Positions 44,910 to 53,448 of a stretch of 64,000 nucleotides of DNA are shown piece by piece. The notes below the pieces were generated by a model. The model was given only the letters and a program-made list of their open reading frames with translations, was not told the DNA's origin and did not search any database. Location of the stretch: contig JBGCDP010000110.1 of NCBI GenBank assembly GCA_045105475.1, forward strand, positions 10,086 to 74,085. The letters are read 5' to 3'. A program made the position numbers and the translations under genes. How positions within the stretch are numbered: the stretch's first letter is position 1; every line of letters starts with the position of its first letter. Source of the DNA: WTJY01 sp045105475. GTDB lineage: Bacteria > Chloroflexota > Anaerolineae > Promineifilales > Promineifilaceae.

Positions 44910-45093
44910 AATTCAATCTCCTAATGATTAGTTATAGGAGAAAAGTATAGCGATTATAAGTAAGCGATATGTAGGTAGGGGCTTCACATTCGCCAAGAAT
45001 AAAACGTGTACTGGCGGATCGATGTGCGAATGTGTCACCCGTTGGAGAATCAAAGTTAGACAGAACTTTTGCCTGTCATGGGCGGTGCTTCTA

Positions 45094-46215
45094 TTAGCTT
45101 GGTTTCCCAGCTACCGATTTAAGAAGATCAAACAATTGCAGCGCATTGGCTTGGGCATCAAAAGATCTTCTTGTGTGCTCAAGGGCATTTTTCCCCATTT
45201 CCTTTCGCTCGGCCGGGTTTTGTGCCAAGGTCATGATCGCCTCTTTAATTTCTCGAATATTCCCAGGTTCAACCAAAAGCCCATTTTCGCCTGGCTGAAT
45301 TCGTTCCCGATTAGCGGCAATATCTGTTGAGATCAGCGGTAACCCTGAAGCGGCCGCTTCTGAAAGAACCATCGGCAAGAAATCTCCATAAGTCGGCATA
45401 CAAAATATATCAGCCTGTTTGTACAAGTTTTTAAGCTCAGGAGAGTTAACGGTCATATTGTTGTAAACAAAAATATTTTCACCCGCTTCAACTTGGTCAC
45501 GGGTCACAATATGCAACTCAATGGGGCAATTATCTAACTCGCTTTGAGCAGCTTTGAATGCTTGAACTAAATCTTCCCCACCTTTTCTTTTGAGATTCCC
45601 GCCCACAAAGAGGATACGAACCGGCCGATTATCGCTTTCAGGCTCCTCAAGGGTTTCCGTGTCAGCACCTGGCCATTCATTGACATTAACACCAGGGTGA
45701 ATGACGGTGATTTTGTCACCGCTGACACCATAATCACTCATCAAGCTGCTGCGTGTCCATTCCGACCAAGTCACTAAATGCGTAGCCCGATCATAGCAGG
45801 CCTTATTCATATTATATTTGAGGTTCTCAAGCATAGCCGGGCCGCTTGCATGCTCATACACCTCTCCCACGCTGTCATATTGGATCGGGGTTGCATCTAA
45901 TGAGACAACCGATGGGATTTCATTCATCCATTTACGTGCCAAAACGGCAGTCACCTGAGTATGAAAAAAGATCGCGTCCGGCCGATTGTTTGCGTCGACC
46001 AATTGTTTTATCGAGCGATTGGCTTGTGTGCTGGCTTGAAGCGTCCAATTGCGGATACCGGGTAACGCCTGAATGCCAGATTTAGGCTGCTGTGGAAAAC
46101 TCCAAAAGTCTTCGATTTCGTGGTCATGGGCTACATTCCGTTGAAGATTTTGTCCATATGTAATGTGCCCGAGTGCGTGCTCGATGATAAAACTAATTTT
46201 ATATTTTTGAGTCAT
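45094..46215 (-). CDS. Glycosyltransferase family 4 (isolated)
   Basis: About 373 residues from the ATG at 46215; an in-frame GTG at 46236 falls inside a palindrome. KISFIIEHALGHITYG starts the N-terminal domain; VRILFVGGNLKRKGGEDLVQ opens the donor domain; MPTYGDFLPMVLSEAAASGLPLIS replaces the usual E-x7-E region with D-x7-E. It is not part of the 4-22 kb cluster and has no glycan genes next to it. Confidence 0.87.
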   Translation of the reverse strand: MTQKYKISFIIEHALGHITYGQNLQRNVAHDHEIEDFWSFPQQPKSGIQALPGIRNWTLQASTQANRSIKQLVDANNRPDAIFFHTQVTAVLARKWMNEIPSVVSLDATPIQYDSVGEVYEHASGPAMLENLKYNMNKACYDRATHLVTWSEWTRSSLMSDYGVSGDKITVIHPGVNVNEWPGADTETLEEPESDNRPVRILFVGGNLKRKGGEDLVQAFKAAQSELDNCPIELHIVTRDQVEAGENIFVYNNMTVNSPELKNLYKQADIFCMPTYGDFLPMVLSEAAASGLPLISTDIAANRERIQPGENGLLVEPGNIREIKEAIMTLAQNPAERKEMGKNALEHTRRSFDAQANALQLFDLLKSVAGKPS

Positions 46216-46233
46216 AGACGTGTTACGATTGTT

Positions 46234-46247
46234 CACTTCATGAAGTG
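46234..46247. promoter_or_regulatory. 14-bp perfect palindrome upstream of the isolated GT4 gene
   Basis: CACTTCATGAAGTG is its own reverse complement and ends 19 bp before the predicted ATG, a position suited to an operator or to an mRNA hairpin near the ribosome-binding site. Confidence 0.45.
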
Positions 46248-46726
46248 CTATGTGTGATCAAAAAAGATCTCAGCTAATAATTTTTGGGTTCGGGTGAGTT
46301 TGCGGCTTACTTTTACTCTGGCCCCTTTATTTCTCTCGAGGGAGCCGCCTAATTTGTAGTTTATAAAGCATACCTTTTGATACGTATTAATATCATCAGC
46401 AATTCAGTTAAGAATATATCTGTATGCTTGTTAATTATATCCAATCAGAGAGGGAATCACTGGATATCCTTGTGATGTTGTTCGTCAGGAGCATGCAAAA
46501 ACGATTGATTCTCTTCTATCTAAAAAGAATTGCAAATAAACGTTAAGCGTGAGGGTCACTTAGACCAAAAAAGCCAGCAGCTGAACTTTATCCAACTTCT
46601 GCCTTGTTGGTTCGATTGTAGTTAGACAGTGCCATGATCGGAGCTTTTCGTCCCAATATCCTTGGTCAGCAATCAAGAGACATTTAAGCTTAGGCTTCAA
46701 TTTACCTATCTCACAACAAGGTGGCA
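46248..46726. other. 479-bp intergenic region, possible decayed transposase fragment
   Basis: AT-rich and without an intact gene. The 3' part carries the ribosome-binding site aaggtgg of the CPBP gene. The minus strand from about 46705 to 46560 reads as an open frame with a short DDE-transposase-like stretch, listed separately. Confidence 0.5.
46560..46705 (-). pseudogene. Possible remnant of a DDE (IS5/IS4-like) transposase
   Basis: Reading the minus strand gives ...KLKCLLIADQGYWDEKLRSW... ending in a TAA at 46560. LLAD-x-GY-(D)-x-x-x-LR-x-W is the pattern around the second catalytic Asp in IS5-type transposases. Nothing else of an element (ends, full frame) is visible and no start codon fits. 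Weak evidence; it may be coincidence. Confidence 0.25.
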
Positions 46727-47389
46727 ATGGCTGATCTCAACAATTCCTCAATCTCGATCTTTCGCAGTGGAAAATATACGATTATCGTCATTGGCTCTTG
46801 GTTGATTTGGTGTTTATTGATGATGGCTTGGCCACAGGCCTTTGCTATTCCTGATTTAAGAGCGATTGTACGTGTGTTAATCGTTTTTATTCCAGCTATC
46901 GCTTTTTATTCCACTGGAGATCAAAAACAACGCTTCCTATATTATTTTTTACTGCGCGAGCATTGGCTACGCGGTGTATTAGTAGGAGCAGGGATCGCAC
47001 TTCTGTATTTTGGGGTCGATTGGGGGCTAAATTTAGAAGATCGGTTGGGTACATTTATATTCCCGGCCGGTTTTGTGATTTGGTTCAACTTTATTTTAGG
47101 CTCACCGCTGGCCGAAGAATTGTTTTTTCGAGGGATGTTTTTGCATGAACTCAAAGTGCATTTGAACCCAATTTGGGCAACGGTAATTAGTGCGCTCGCC
47201 TTTGCCATGTTACACGTTCCACAATGGCTTTTCCTAAGCGATCAAACGGGGATTGAAATTCTCAGTTCGTTTGTTTCAATTTTTATTTACGGGGTTCTTT
47301 TTGCAGTTTTGGTCATTTGGACCAAGTCGCTGTGGGCTTCGATTGTGCCACATTGGATTAATAATTTTATGCTATTGACTGTGAGTTGA
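46727..47389 (+). CDS. CPBP-family intramembrane metalloprotease
   Basis: 220 residues from the ATG at 46727 (an in-frame GTG six bases earlier lies in the ribosome-binding site). About six membrane helices. Motif 1 is SPLAEELFFRGMFLH (Glu130, Glu131, Arg135), motif 2 FAMLHVPQWL (His163) and motif 3 HWINNF near the C-terminus. The CAAX-protease/bacteriocin-processing family cleaves within membranes; self-immunity to peptides is a known role for some. No peptide gene is adjacent. Confidence 0.9.
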   Translation: MADLNNSSISIFRSGKYTIIVIGSWLIWCLLMMAWPQAFAIPDLRAIVRVLIVFIPAIAFYSTGDQKQRFLYYFLLREHWLRGVLVGAGIALLYFGVDWGLNLEDRLGTFIFPAGFVIWFNFILGSPLAEELFFRGMFLHELKVHLNPIWATVISALAFAMLHVPQWLFLSDQTGIEILSSFVSIFIYGVLFAVLVIWTKSLWASIVPHWINNFMLLTVS

Positions 47390-47410
47390 GTGGGATCAAG
47401 AAGAAGAAAC

Positions 47411-47452
47411 AAAAAAGCCAGCGGCCGGAAATGATCCGGTTGCTGGCTTTTT
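47411..47452. terminator. Bidirectional terminator between CPBP and DUF1330 genes
   Basis: AAAAAGCCAGCGGCCGG (47412-47428) pairs with CCGGTTGCTGGCTTTTT (47436-47452), with two mismatched bases and T-runs on both strands. Confidence 0.9.
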
Positions 47453-47494
47453 AATTCATTTTGCAGTGTTGGAAGCTTTTTTCGCTAACCTGCA

Positions 47495-47785
47495 TCAAGC
47501 TAACCCCTCGACCAAAATCATGTTTCGATCCATCGCTTGGGGCTTTACATTCAAAGCTTTTGCATAATCCGGAGACTTATACCATTCACGCGCTTTCTCC
47601 ATCGAAGGGAACTCAGCAATAATAATCACTTTCGGATTCCAACCGCCTTCTATTATTTCCAAAGCCCCGGCCTGCACATGAAACTTTCCACCGAAGGGTG
47701 CCAGCGTGTGTTCAGACAATTTTAGGTATTCACCCAGCTTCTCTCTATCTTTTACTGTGACATCACAAATTAAAAATGCGCTCAT
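47495..47785 (-). CDS. DUF1330 family protein
   Basis: 96 residues from the ATG at 47785, with aaaggtg just upstream. Ferredoxin-like alpha-beta fold: MSAFLICDVTVKDREKLGEY, FGGKFHVQAG, KVIIIAEFPSMEKAREWY, SPDYAKAL. Length and motifs match the family, a dimeric alpha/beta-barrel group of unknown activity related to antibiotic-biosynthesis monooxygenases. It is a single gene flanked by two hairpins. Confidence 0.9.
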   Translation of the reverse strand: MSAFLICDVTVKDREKLGEYLKLSEHTLAPFGGKFHVQAGALEIIEGGWNPKVIIIAEFPSMEKAREWYKSPDYAKALNVKPQAMDRNMILVEGLA

Positions 47786-47810
47786 TTTCACCTTTTTAGA
47801 TTAGCAAAAA

Positions 47811-47836
47811 CCAGCGGCCGGAAATTCGGCCGCTGG
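47811..47836 (-). terminator. Terminator downstream of the HtrA-like gene
   Basis: CCAGCGGCCG (47811-47820) and CGGCCGCTGG (47827-47836) are perfect complements with a 6-nt loop. On the minus strand they are followed by tttttgc. It shares a 15-bp sequence with the terminator at 47418-47432. Confidence 0.8.
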
Positions 47837-47935
47837 CTATCACTTGTTACTTTCTACTTCTTACTAGGCAAGACATTCGCAGTTACGTTTGCCAAGATTT
47901 CGATGGCTCGATGCGAACGGCTAGCCACTTAGCCA

Positions 47936-48964
47936 CTACTCTTGAACGCCGGTTTTCACATTCAAGTCCTTCAGCTTACCGCCCCGTACAACCGTCGTCG
48001 GCGTCTTTTCACCAATCGCAACGGCCGCCAATTCGCTCAGCAAATCATCCGGATGGCGTATGGGCTGCTCATTGAACTTCACAATCACATCCCCCACGAG
48101 GAGACCGCTTTCTTCGGCCGGGCTGCCGGGATTCACGCCAGCAATCAGCAAGCCGGTTTCTTGCCCCAGCTTTTCAGCGATTTTCTCTGGCAAGCGAGCC
48201 GGTTGATTCTTGATTCCCAAATAACCCCGTTTCACCTCACCAAAATCAGAGAGCTGGTTGACGACTCGTTGAATGGTGCTGTTTGGAATCGCCACACTCG
48301 CGCCACGCATGAGGCCGGAGCTGTTGAGGCCAATCATCTCACCGGCGGTGTTGATCAGCGGGCCGCCGCTAAATCCAGGATACATCAGCACGTCGGTCTG
48401 GATGTACTGATCGATGACCCCGCCCGCGCCGGTGCGCCAGCTTGCGCCAATGCCGCTCAGAATGCCGAGGGTCGCCTCTGTGGTGCCGTGGCCCATGCCC
48501 AGCGCCATCACGATGTTGCCGACTTTCCCCGTCTCTTTCGAGCGGGTGATTGGTGTCAAACCGTCGTGCTGAACCTTGAGCAGAGCTAGATCGGTCGATG
48601 GGTCCCGGCCGACGACCTCTGCTTCCAGCTTCGTACCGTCCGCCAAAATCACCGTCGGTTTGCGAGGCGAACCATGTTTCCCGTGCTTGCCGTGTTTTCC
48701 ATGACGACCTCGATGGCCCCCACCCGGCACGACGTGGTCCGCCGTGACGATGAGCCCATCGGCCCATACGATACCGGTCGCTCCGCCCCGTCTGCGTCCT
48801 GCTACTTTCACCATGCCCACGGCCGCTTTCTCTACGGCTGCAGCCATGCCGTCTGATATTTGTGTCAAATCCATTTTGTTTTTCTCCATACTGTTCTTGT
48901 CTTTCCGCTGCAGCTGAGCCAAATGCCCGGCCACGTGTTTCAAATTTTTCTTTAGCAAGGCCAT
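47936..48964 (-). CDS. HtrA-like trypsin/PDZ serine protease without signal peptide
   Basis: 342 residues. Catalytic triad His77 (IVTADHVVP), Asp125 (STDLALLK) and Ser199 (YPGFSGGPL), then one PDZ domain (about 250-340; RGYLGIKNQ, AGVNPGSPAEESGLLVGDVI). Two oddities: there is no signal peptide or membrane anchor, so it is probably cytoplasmic, and right after the catalytic His there is a His/Gly/Lys-rich insert (HRGRHGKHGKHGKHG, 84-98) able to bind metal. An ATG at 48889 is an alternative start. No chaperone-linked genes lie nearby. Confidence 0.9.
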   Translation of the reverse strand: MALLKKNLKHVAGHLAQLQRKDKNSMEKNKMDLTQISDGMAAAVEKAAVGMVKVAGRRRGGATGIVWADGLIVTADHVVPGGGHRGRHGKHGKHGKHGSPRKPTVILADGTKLEAEVVGRDPSTDLALLKVQHDGLTPITRSKETGKVGNIVMALGMGHGTTEATLGILSGIGASWRTGAGGVIDQYIQTDVLMYPGFSGGPLINTAGEMIGLNSSGLMRGASVAIPNSTIQRVVNQLSDFGEVKRGYLGIKNQPARLPEKIAEKLGQETGLLIAGVNPGSPAEESGLLVGDVIVKFNEQPIRHPDDLLSELAAVAIGEKTPTTVVRGGKLKDLNVKTGVQE

Positions 48965-49312
48965 TTCCGGCCGTCATTTCAATTTCTAAATTTCTATCTA
49001 AAGGATGCCTGCTTCGAAAGTGAGACATTCCACCGCGCAAACCTACTTTGCGCCGCAAGCCCATCTTGCGTTTATGCCATTTGTTTTTGTTTTTTCTGTA
49101 ATTCATGCAGGAAGAATACAGCAGGCTAAACTTTCAAACTTCGGATGTTTGGTTGGGGCAGACCCGGATAAATGGGTAGGGTGCTAATTATTAGATCCTA
49201 TTGAAATTCGGAGCAGGAGCCTCTTTTGACCACGGATTAACGCAGATATTCACCGATTTCAGCTCTCATCTGTGAATATCTGTGCAAATCTATGGCTGAA
49301 GATTAATTGTCT
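48965..49312. other. 348-bp intergenic region
   Basis: Holds the upstream region of the HtrA-like gene and an imperfect long hairpin at 49230-49295. A minus-strand frame (48369-49106) opens here with a lysine/arginine-rich start but runs out of frame through the protease gene and has no ribosome-binding site, so it is not called. Confidence 0.5.
49230..49295. repeat. Imperfect inverted repeat, dispersed-repeat type
   Basis: CGCAGATATTCAC (49241-49253) faces GTGAATATCTG (49272-49282), with flanking ccacggatt / aaatctatgg also partly complementary. Text of the kind 'CACGGATTaacGCAGATATTCAC' recurs in intergenic regions of many unrelated bacteria. Only one copy is in this window. Confidence 0.6.
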
Positions 49313-50287
49313 TTAGGGGTACTGGGCACCCTGGGTCTCGACATACAAGGCGTAAACAGATTGGCTAGCAGTCATAAACAGGCGGTTTTTCTTAGCACCA
49401 CCAAAACAAAGATTAGACACCGGCTCTGGCAGATGGATTTTGCCAATCAAATCACCATCCGGTGCAAACACGTGCACCCCATCACTCCCTTCGCCCGCCC
49501 AGCCGGCGCTGGTCCAGATGTTGCCATCTACATCACAGCGGAAGCCATCGGACGCGGCCGGGCCCATATCGCAAAATGTTTGGCCGTTGGTCAGCGTTGA
49601 ACCATTCTCAACATCGTAAACCGTAATCGTGCGGGGATGACCCGGTTTATGCGAAGCGCCGGTATCGCTGACATACAGCTTGCTAAAGTCGGGGGAAAAA
49701 CAGAGGCCGTTCGGTTTTTCTTGATCAGTGGTCACAGCCGTAATGTCACCATTTTCAGGATTTAGTCGATAGACGGCCGTGGGCAGTTCAAACTCGCTCT
49801 TCTTTCCTTCATAGTTCATTAAAATTCCATAGCCTGGATCAGTGAACCAGATGTGGCCGTCAGCATGGACCACCACATCATTGGGCGCATTAAAGCGTTT
49901 CCCTTCAAATTGGTCAGCCAATACGGTAATCGATCCGTCGTGTTCGGTACGGGTCACTCGGCGAGTCAGATGCTCACACGTCACCAATCTCCCCTGTCGG
50001 TCCCGCGTATGGCCGTTGCAATTATTAGATGGCTGACGATAAACGCTAACTTCTTGAGTTTCTTCGGTCCAGCGCAGAATTCGATTATTGGGGATGTCGC
50101 TGAACAGCAAGTAGCGGCCGTCGCCGAACCAGACCGGCCCTTCGGTCCAACGGGCACCGGTGTAAATGCGCTCCACGGCCGCGCTACCCAAAACATATTG
50201 TGCAAATCGAGGATCAATGACCTCTATGGCCGGGTCTGGATACCGAACCACACCGTTATCCCAATCTCTATTCATCAATCTGTCCAT
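49313..50287 (-). CDS. SMP-30/gluconolactonase/LRE family protein
   Basis: 324 residues, six-bladed beta-propeller: ARWTEGPVWFGDGRYLLFSD (metal-site Glu), FNAPNDVVVHADGHIWFTDP, PNGLCFSPDFSKLYVSDTG, DGFRCDVDGNIWTSAGWAG. These hydrolyse sugar lactones using a divalent metal. ggagga precedes the ATG at 50287 by six bases. No signal peptide. Substrate unknown; no sugar-acid operon surrounds it. Confidence 0.9.
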   Translation of the reverse strand: MDRLMNRDWDNGVVRYPDPAIEVIDPRFAQYVLGSAAVERIYTGARWTEGPVWFGDGRYLLFSDIPNNRILRWTEETQEVSVYRQPSNNCNGHTRDRQGRLVTCEHLTRRVTRTEHDGSITVLADQFEGKRFNAPNDVVVHADGHIWFTDPGYGILMNYEGKKSEFELPTAVYRLNPENGDITAVTTDQEKPNGLCFSPDFSKLYVSDTGASHKPGHPRTITVYDVENGSTLTNGQTFCDMGPAASDGFRCDVDGNIWTSAGWAGEGSDGVHVFAPDGDLIGKIHLPEPVSNLCFGGAKKNRLFMTASQSVYALYVETQGAQYP

Positions 50288-50317
50288 TTTTAATCCTCCA
50301 CAATCAAATCTTTAAAA

Positions 50318-50962
50318 TTAAATTTCCAAAATACCAAGGCGGCTGGCAGTCGTCACCGCTTCTGTCCGGCTATGCACATCGAGCTTGTCCATCAAGGAGG
50401 TGAGGTGAAATTTGACGGTGTGATGGCTAATCTCTAATTTGGCTCCGATTTCTCGATTGGTCAACCCATCGGCCAAAAGCTCAAGCACATCGAACTCACG
50501 AGGAGTGAGCGGCTCAACTTCAACAAATCCGATTGGCGCAGATGGTTTAGTAGCGACCAAAGCCATCTCTTCTAAAAAGATAGGGTCTATCACGGTGAGA
50601 TCGAGTAGCGCGGCCTGCACAGCTCCGTTTAATCGATCAGGATCTATGCTCCGCGGTAAAATAGCGTTGAAACCAGCGTTAAGCAATTGAGAAACTGTTT
50701 CGTCTGAATCAGGAATCAGCAGGATCACGGGCAGGGTCCAATCGGCCGGAATTTGAGTCAGATCGGTTGTGAGGTCATCGCTAGAAAGCCCCCATCCCGC
50801 GTCATAAATGACCACGTCCGGCCGATAAACTTCGACAAGCTCAGTTGGCTCATCCTCAGTTGAGGCTTGGCCAACCACCTGCAAATCGTCTGACTGATCA
50901 GCGATATTGGCAAGTGCGGAGCGAATGAGCGGGTCGGCCGCGATGATTAAGAGTCGGGTCAT
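50318..50962 (-). CDS. LuxR/NarL-type response regulator (orphan)
   Basis: 214 residues from the ATG at 50962; an earlier in-frame start adds 35 residues with no receiver character. Receiver domain: LLIIAADPLIRSAL with only one Asp in the usual acidic pair, phospho-acceptor Asp54 in VVIYDAGWG, and no clear late Lys (ILPRSID in its place). The GerE-type HTH at 150-214 has LTPREFDVLELLADGLTNRE and ISHHTVKFHLTSLM. No kinase is adjacent. The unusual acidic pocket suggests regulation other than classical phosphotransfer. Confidence 0.85.
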   Translation of the reverse strand: MTRLLIIAADPLIRSALANIADQSDDLQVVGQASTEDEPTELVEVYRPDVVIYDAGWGLSSDDLTTDLTQIPADWTLPVILLIPDSDETVSQLLNAGFNAILPRSIDPDRLNGAVQAALLDLTVIDPIFLEEMALVATKPSAPIGFVEVEPLTPREFDVLELLADGLTNREIGAKLEISHHTVKFHLTSLMDKLDVHSRTEAVTTASRLGILEI

Positions 50963-51123
50963 GTGCAAGAGAATATCAAAAATAATCACTTTAGACCCCC
51001 GAGGTTTATCAAACCTAAACAGAGTAGGATAAAATAAACACGGTTGGTGCGGCCAACCAGCAAACAAACCATCTAACTATTAGACACTAGTTGGCCTTAA
51101 GGTCAGCGTGTAAGCGAAGCGAC

Positions 51124-52545
51124 ATGTTCATTAACGGCAACTGGATCGAATCAGACAAAACTTTTGGGGTGATTAACCCCGCAACCGGCGAAGAAATCGG
51201 CCGGGTTGTAGACGGCGGTCAAGCAGAAGCGGCACAAGCGATAGATGCCGCCCATGCAGCCCAAAAATCTTGGCGAGCCACGACTTCCTATCAACGCTCA
51301 GCCATCCTTTACAAAGCGTGGGAGCTGATGATGGCCCAGCATGAAGAGTTAGCTCAACTGATGACGCGGGAGCAAGGCAAACCGCTCAAAGCGAGCCGTA
51401 ACGAAGTGAAATACGCGGCCGACTTTTTGCTCTGGTTCGCAGAAGAAGCGAAACGCATCTACGGTGAAACGATCCCATCCGGCCGTTCTGACCAACGGTT
51501 TATCGTCCAGTATCAGGCTGTCGGTGTTGTTGCGGCCGTCACCCCGTGGAACTACCCGATCTCGATGTTGACACGCAAGTTGGCCCCAGCATTGGCGGCC
51601 GGTTGTACCGTGGTCCTCAAACCGGCCGAAGCGACCCCACTCTGTGCGATTGCCATCTTTAAAATTCTAGAAGAGGCGGGGGTTCCGGCCGGGGTCGTCA
51701 ACCTCGTCACCGCGCTCGATCCAAAACCGATCGGCACTGAATTTTGCACCAACCCCAAAGTTCGCAAGCTGACCTTTACCGGCTCAACGGCGGTGGGGAA
51801 AAAGCTCGCCCAAGATGCGGCTCCACAGCTCAAACGGGTCTCGATGGAGCTGGGCGGCCATGCCCCGTTTATCGTCTTTGAAGATGCGGACCCGGTCCAT
51901 GCGGCGAAGGGTGCGACTCTGGTTAAATTTTTGAACACAGGGCAAGCGTGCATTAGCCCAAACCGAATCTACGTGCATAAAAACATTATGGGGCCGTTCA
52001 TTGAGACGATTTCGGCCCGTGTTGGCAAAATGAAAGCAGGAAACGGGATGGATGTGGGAATCGCCATCGGCCCGTTGGTTAATGATGCGGCTGTGGCCAA
52101 GGTTGAAAATCAGGTGCAGGATGCGGTGAGCAAAGGGGCCACGGTTCACACGGGTGGGGAACGTTTGACGGCCGATGGGTTGGACAACGGCTTTTTCTTC
52201 GCCCCGACGGTGCTGTCTGGTGTCACTCAAGAAATGCTGATTTACAGTGAAGAGACGTTTGGCCCTGTGGCTGCCATCATTCCGTTCGACGATGACGACG
52301 ATATTATCGCGATGGCGAATGACACGCACTATGGGTTAGCGGCGTACATCTACACGCAAAACATCAAGACGGCGATGCGCACGTTTGAAGGGTTGGAGTT
52401 TGGCATTATCGGGATCAATGATATTAATCCGACGAGTGCGGCCGCGCCGTTTGGTGGGATGAAATCGTCGGGGTTGGGACGTGAAGGGGCGCGTGAGGGG
52501 CTGATGGAGTATTTAGAAACGAAGTTGGGTGGGTTTTCAATTTAG
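51124..52545 (+). CDS. NAD(P)-dependent aldehyde dehydrogenase, succinate-semialdehyde dehydrogenase-like
   Basis: 473 residues from the ATG at 51124 (a TTG at 51091 adds 11). FINGNWIES, TPWNYPISMLTRKLAPALAA, FTGSTAVGKKL (cofactor loop), VSMELGGHAPFIV (Glu near 242), and GQACISPNRIYVH (Cys near 276). The C-terminal PFGGMKSSGLGREG is standard for the SSADH/GabD subgroup. No gabT or GABA transporter is near. Nine CGGCCG sites lie in this one gene. Confidence 0.92.
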   Translation: MFINGNWIESDKTFGVINPATGEEIGRVVDGGQAEAAQAIDAAHAAQKSWRATTSYQRSAILYKAWELMMAQHEELAQLMTREQGKPLKASRNEVKYAADFLLWFAEEAKRIYGETIPSGRSDQRFIVQYQAVGVVAAVTPWNYPISMLTRKLAPALAAGCTVVLKPAEATPLCAIAIFKILEEAGVPAGVVNLVTALDPKPIGTEFCTNPKVRKLTFTGSTAVGKKLAQDAAPQLKRVSMELGGHAPFIVFEDADPVHAAKGATLVKFLNTGQACISPNRIYVHKNIMGPFIETISARVGKMKAGNGMDVGIAIGPLVNDAAVAKVENQVQDAVSKGATVHTGGERLTADGLDNGFFFAPTVLSGVTQEMLIYSEETFGPVAAIIPFDDDDDIIAMANDTHYGLAAYIYTQNIKTAMRTFEGLEFGIIGINDINPTSAAAPFGGMKSSGLGREGAREGLMEYLETKLGGFSI

Positions 52546-52551
52546 TAAGTG

Positions 52552-52596
52552 AGATCGGTGTCATCTTCGGCCGTAGGCCTGATGACGCTGATCTAG
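52552..52596. repeat. REP hairpin R1 (5' of RAYT)
   Basis: AGATCGGTGTCATC (52552-52565) pairs with GATGACGCTGATCT (52581-52594), 12 of 14 plus G-U, with a loop containing CGGCCGTAGG. It begins 6 bp after the aldehyde dehydrogenase stop. Confidence 0.8.
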
Positions 52597-52690
52597 TTAG
52601 AACCTTCCTGCTCAAAATGAAACAAGTTGCTTGTCAAAACAACATGCCCTGCTCATGCAAATTCATCACCAATATGCAACATCTGCAGTA

Positions 52691-52733
52691 AGATCAATGC
52701 CATCTCCGGCCGCAAGCCCGATGACATTGATCT
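52691..52733. repeat. REP hairpin R2 (5' of RAYT)
   Basis: AGATCAATGCCATC (52691-52704) pairs with GATGACATTGATCT (52720-52733), 13 of 14. The loop contains CCGGCCGCAAG. It ends 13 bp before the RAYT ATG. Confidence 0.85.
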
Positions 52734-52746
52734 AAGAAGCAACTAC

Positions 52747-53316
52747 ATGCCAAAAGCGAGAACAAACAAAATCACATGGCTAAAGGGGCACTATTATCAT
52801 ATTTATAATCGAGGAGCCAGACGCAAGTCGATATTCTATGAGCCGGACAACTATCTATACGTTTTAAGAAAAACAAAAAAATATTGCATCCAATTTGATT
52901 TAACTCTAATCGCTTATTGTTTGATGCCTAATCACTATCACTTTTTAGTTCGTCAAAATGGATCAGAACGAGCCGGGTTATTGCCTGAGCGAGTCTTTCT
53001 CAGCTATACAAAAGCGTTTAACAGACGCTATAACGAATCAGGAACACTTTTTGAGAGCCGTTTTAAAACAAAACACGTCAACACCCAACCTTGGCTCTTA
53101 TACCTTTGCAAATATATCCATTTTAATCCTGTAAAAGATGGGATAGTTTCAGACGTTGAAGTTTGGCCATATTCAAATTATCTTGATTGGATCGGCAAAC
53201 GGAAGGGCACACTAATTGATCCGGATTTTGTGCGGGAACACTTTAAGAGCCCAGCAGCATACCAATCAGAAATGAATCAGTTTTTAATTGACAGCAAATT
53301 TGATATCGATTACTAA
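52747..53316 (+). CDS. REP-associated tyrosine transposase (RAYT, Y1_Tnp)
   Basis: 189 residues from the ATG at 52747; the longer upstream frame runs through REP R2 and is not used. The HUH motif is MPNHYHFLV (His63, His65), the candidate catalytic tyrosine lies in FLSYTKAFNRRYNESG (Tyr87), and GTLFESRFKTKHV and YIHFNPVKDG are RAYT blocks. These single-strand nucleases act on REP hairpins and are usually domesticated single-copy genes. Four matching hairpins flank it, two on each side. It contains no CGGCCG site. Confidence 0.93.
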   Translation: MPKARTNKITWLKGHYYHIYNRGARRKSIFYEPDNYLYVLRKTKKYCIQFDLTLIAYCLMPNHYHFLVRQNGSERAGLLPERVFLSYTKAFNRRYNESGTLFESRFKTKHVNTQPWLLYLCKYIHFNPVKDGIVSDVEVWPYSNYLDWIGKRKGTLIDPDFVREHFKSPAAYQSEMNQFLIDSKFDIDY

Positions 53317-53321
53317 CCAAT

Positions 53322-53354
53322 TGAACGGTGTCATCTTGTAGATGACATTGTTCT
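53322..53354. repeat. REP hairpin R3 (3' of RAYT)
   Basis: TGAACGGTGTCATC (53322-53335) pairs with GATGACATTGTTCT (53341-53354), allowing G-U, around ttgta; the GTAG tetranucleotide occurs at the loop edge (TTGTAGATGAC). It starts a few bases after the RAYT stop. Confidence 0.75.
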
Positions 53355-53448
53355 AGTCCGACAGCTCTGGGTTTCACGCCAAGCAAGTCTAGTCAAGCTA
53401 TTTTGTCTGCAAAAAGCAAATAGATCGCCAAGCCTGCGATCCGTTTTT

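Noticed and set aside
46609..46619. GGTTCGATTGT, tRNA T-loop-like
   Set aside because: No acceptor stem, anticodon arm or matching 5' half nearby.
47942..48589. 215-codon plus-strand frame
   Set aside because: Antisense shadow of the protease gene; no start signals and no recognisable domain.
48369..49106. 245-codon minus-strand frame with a K/R-rich start
   Set aside because: Mostly overlaps the HtrA-like gene out of frame, has no ribosome-binding site, and its Arg/Gly/His-rich composition is what the other frame would produce.
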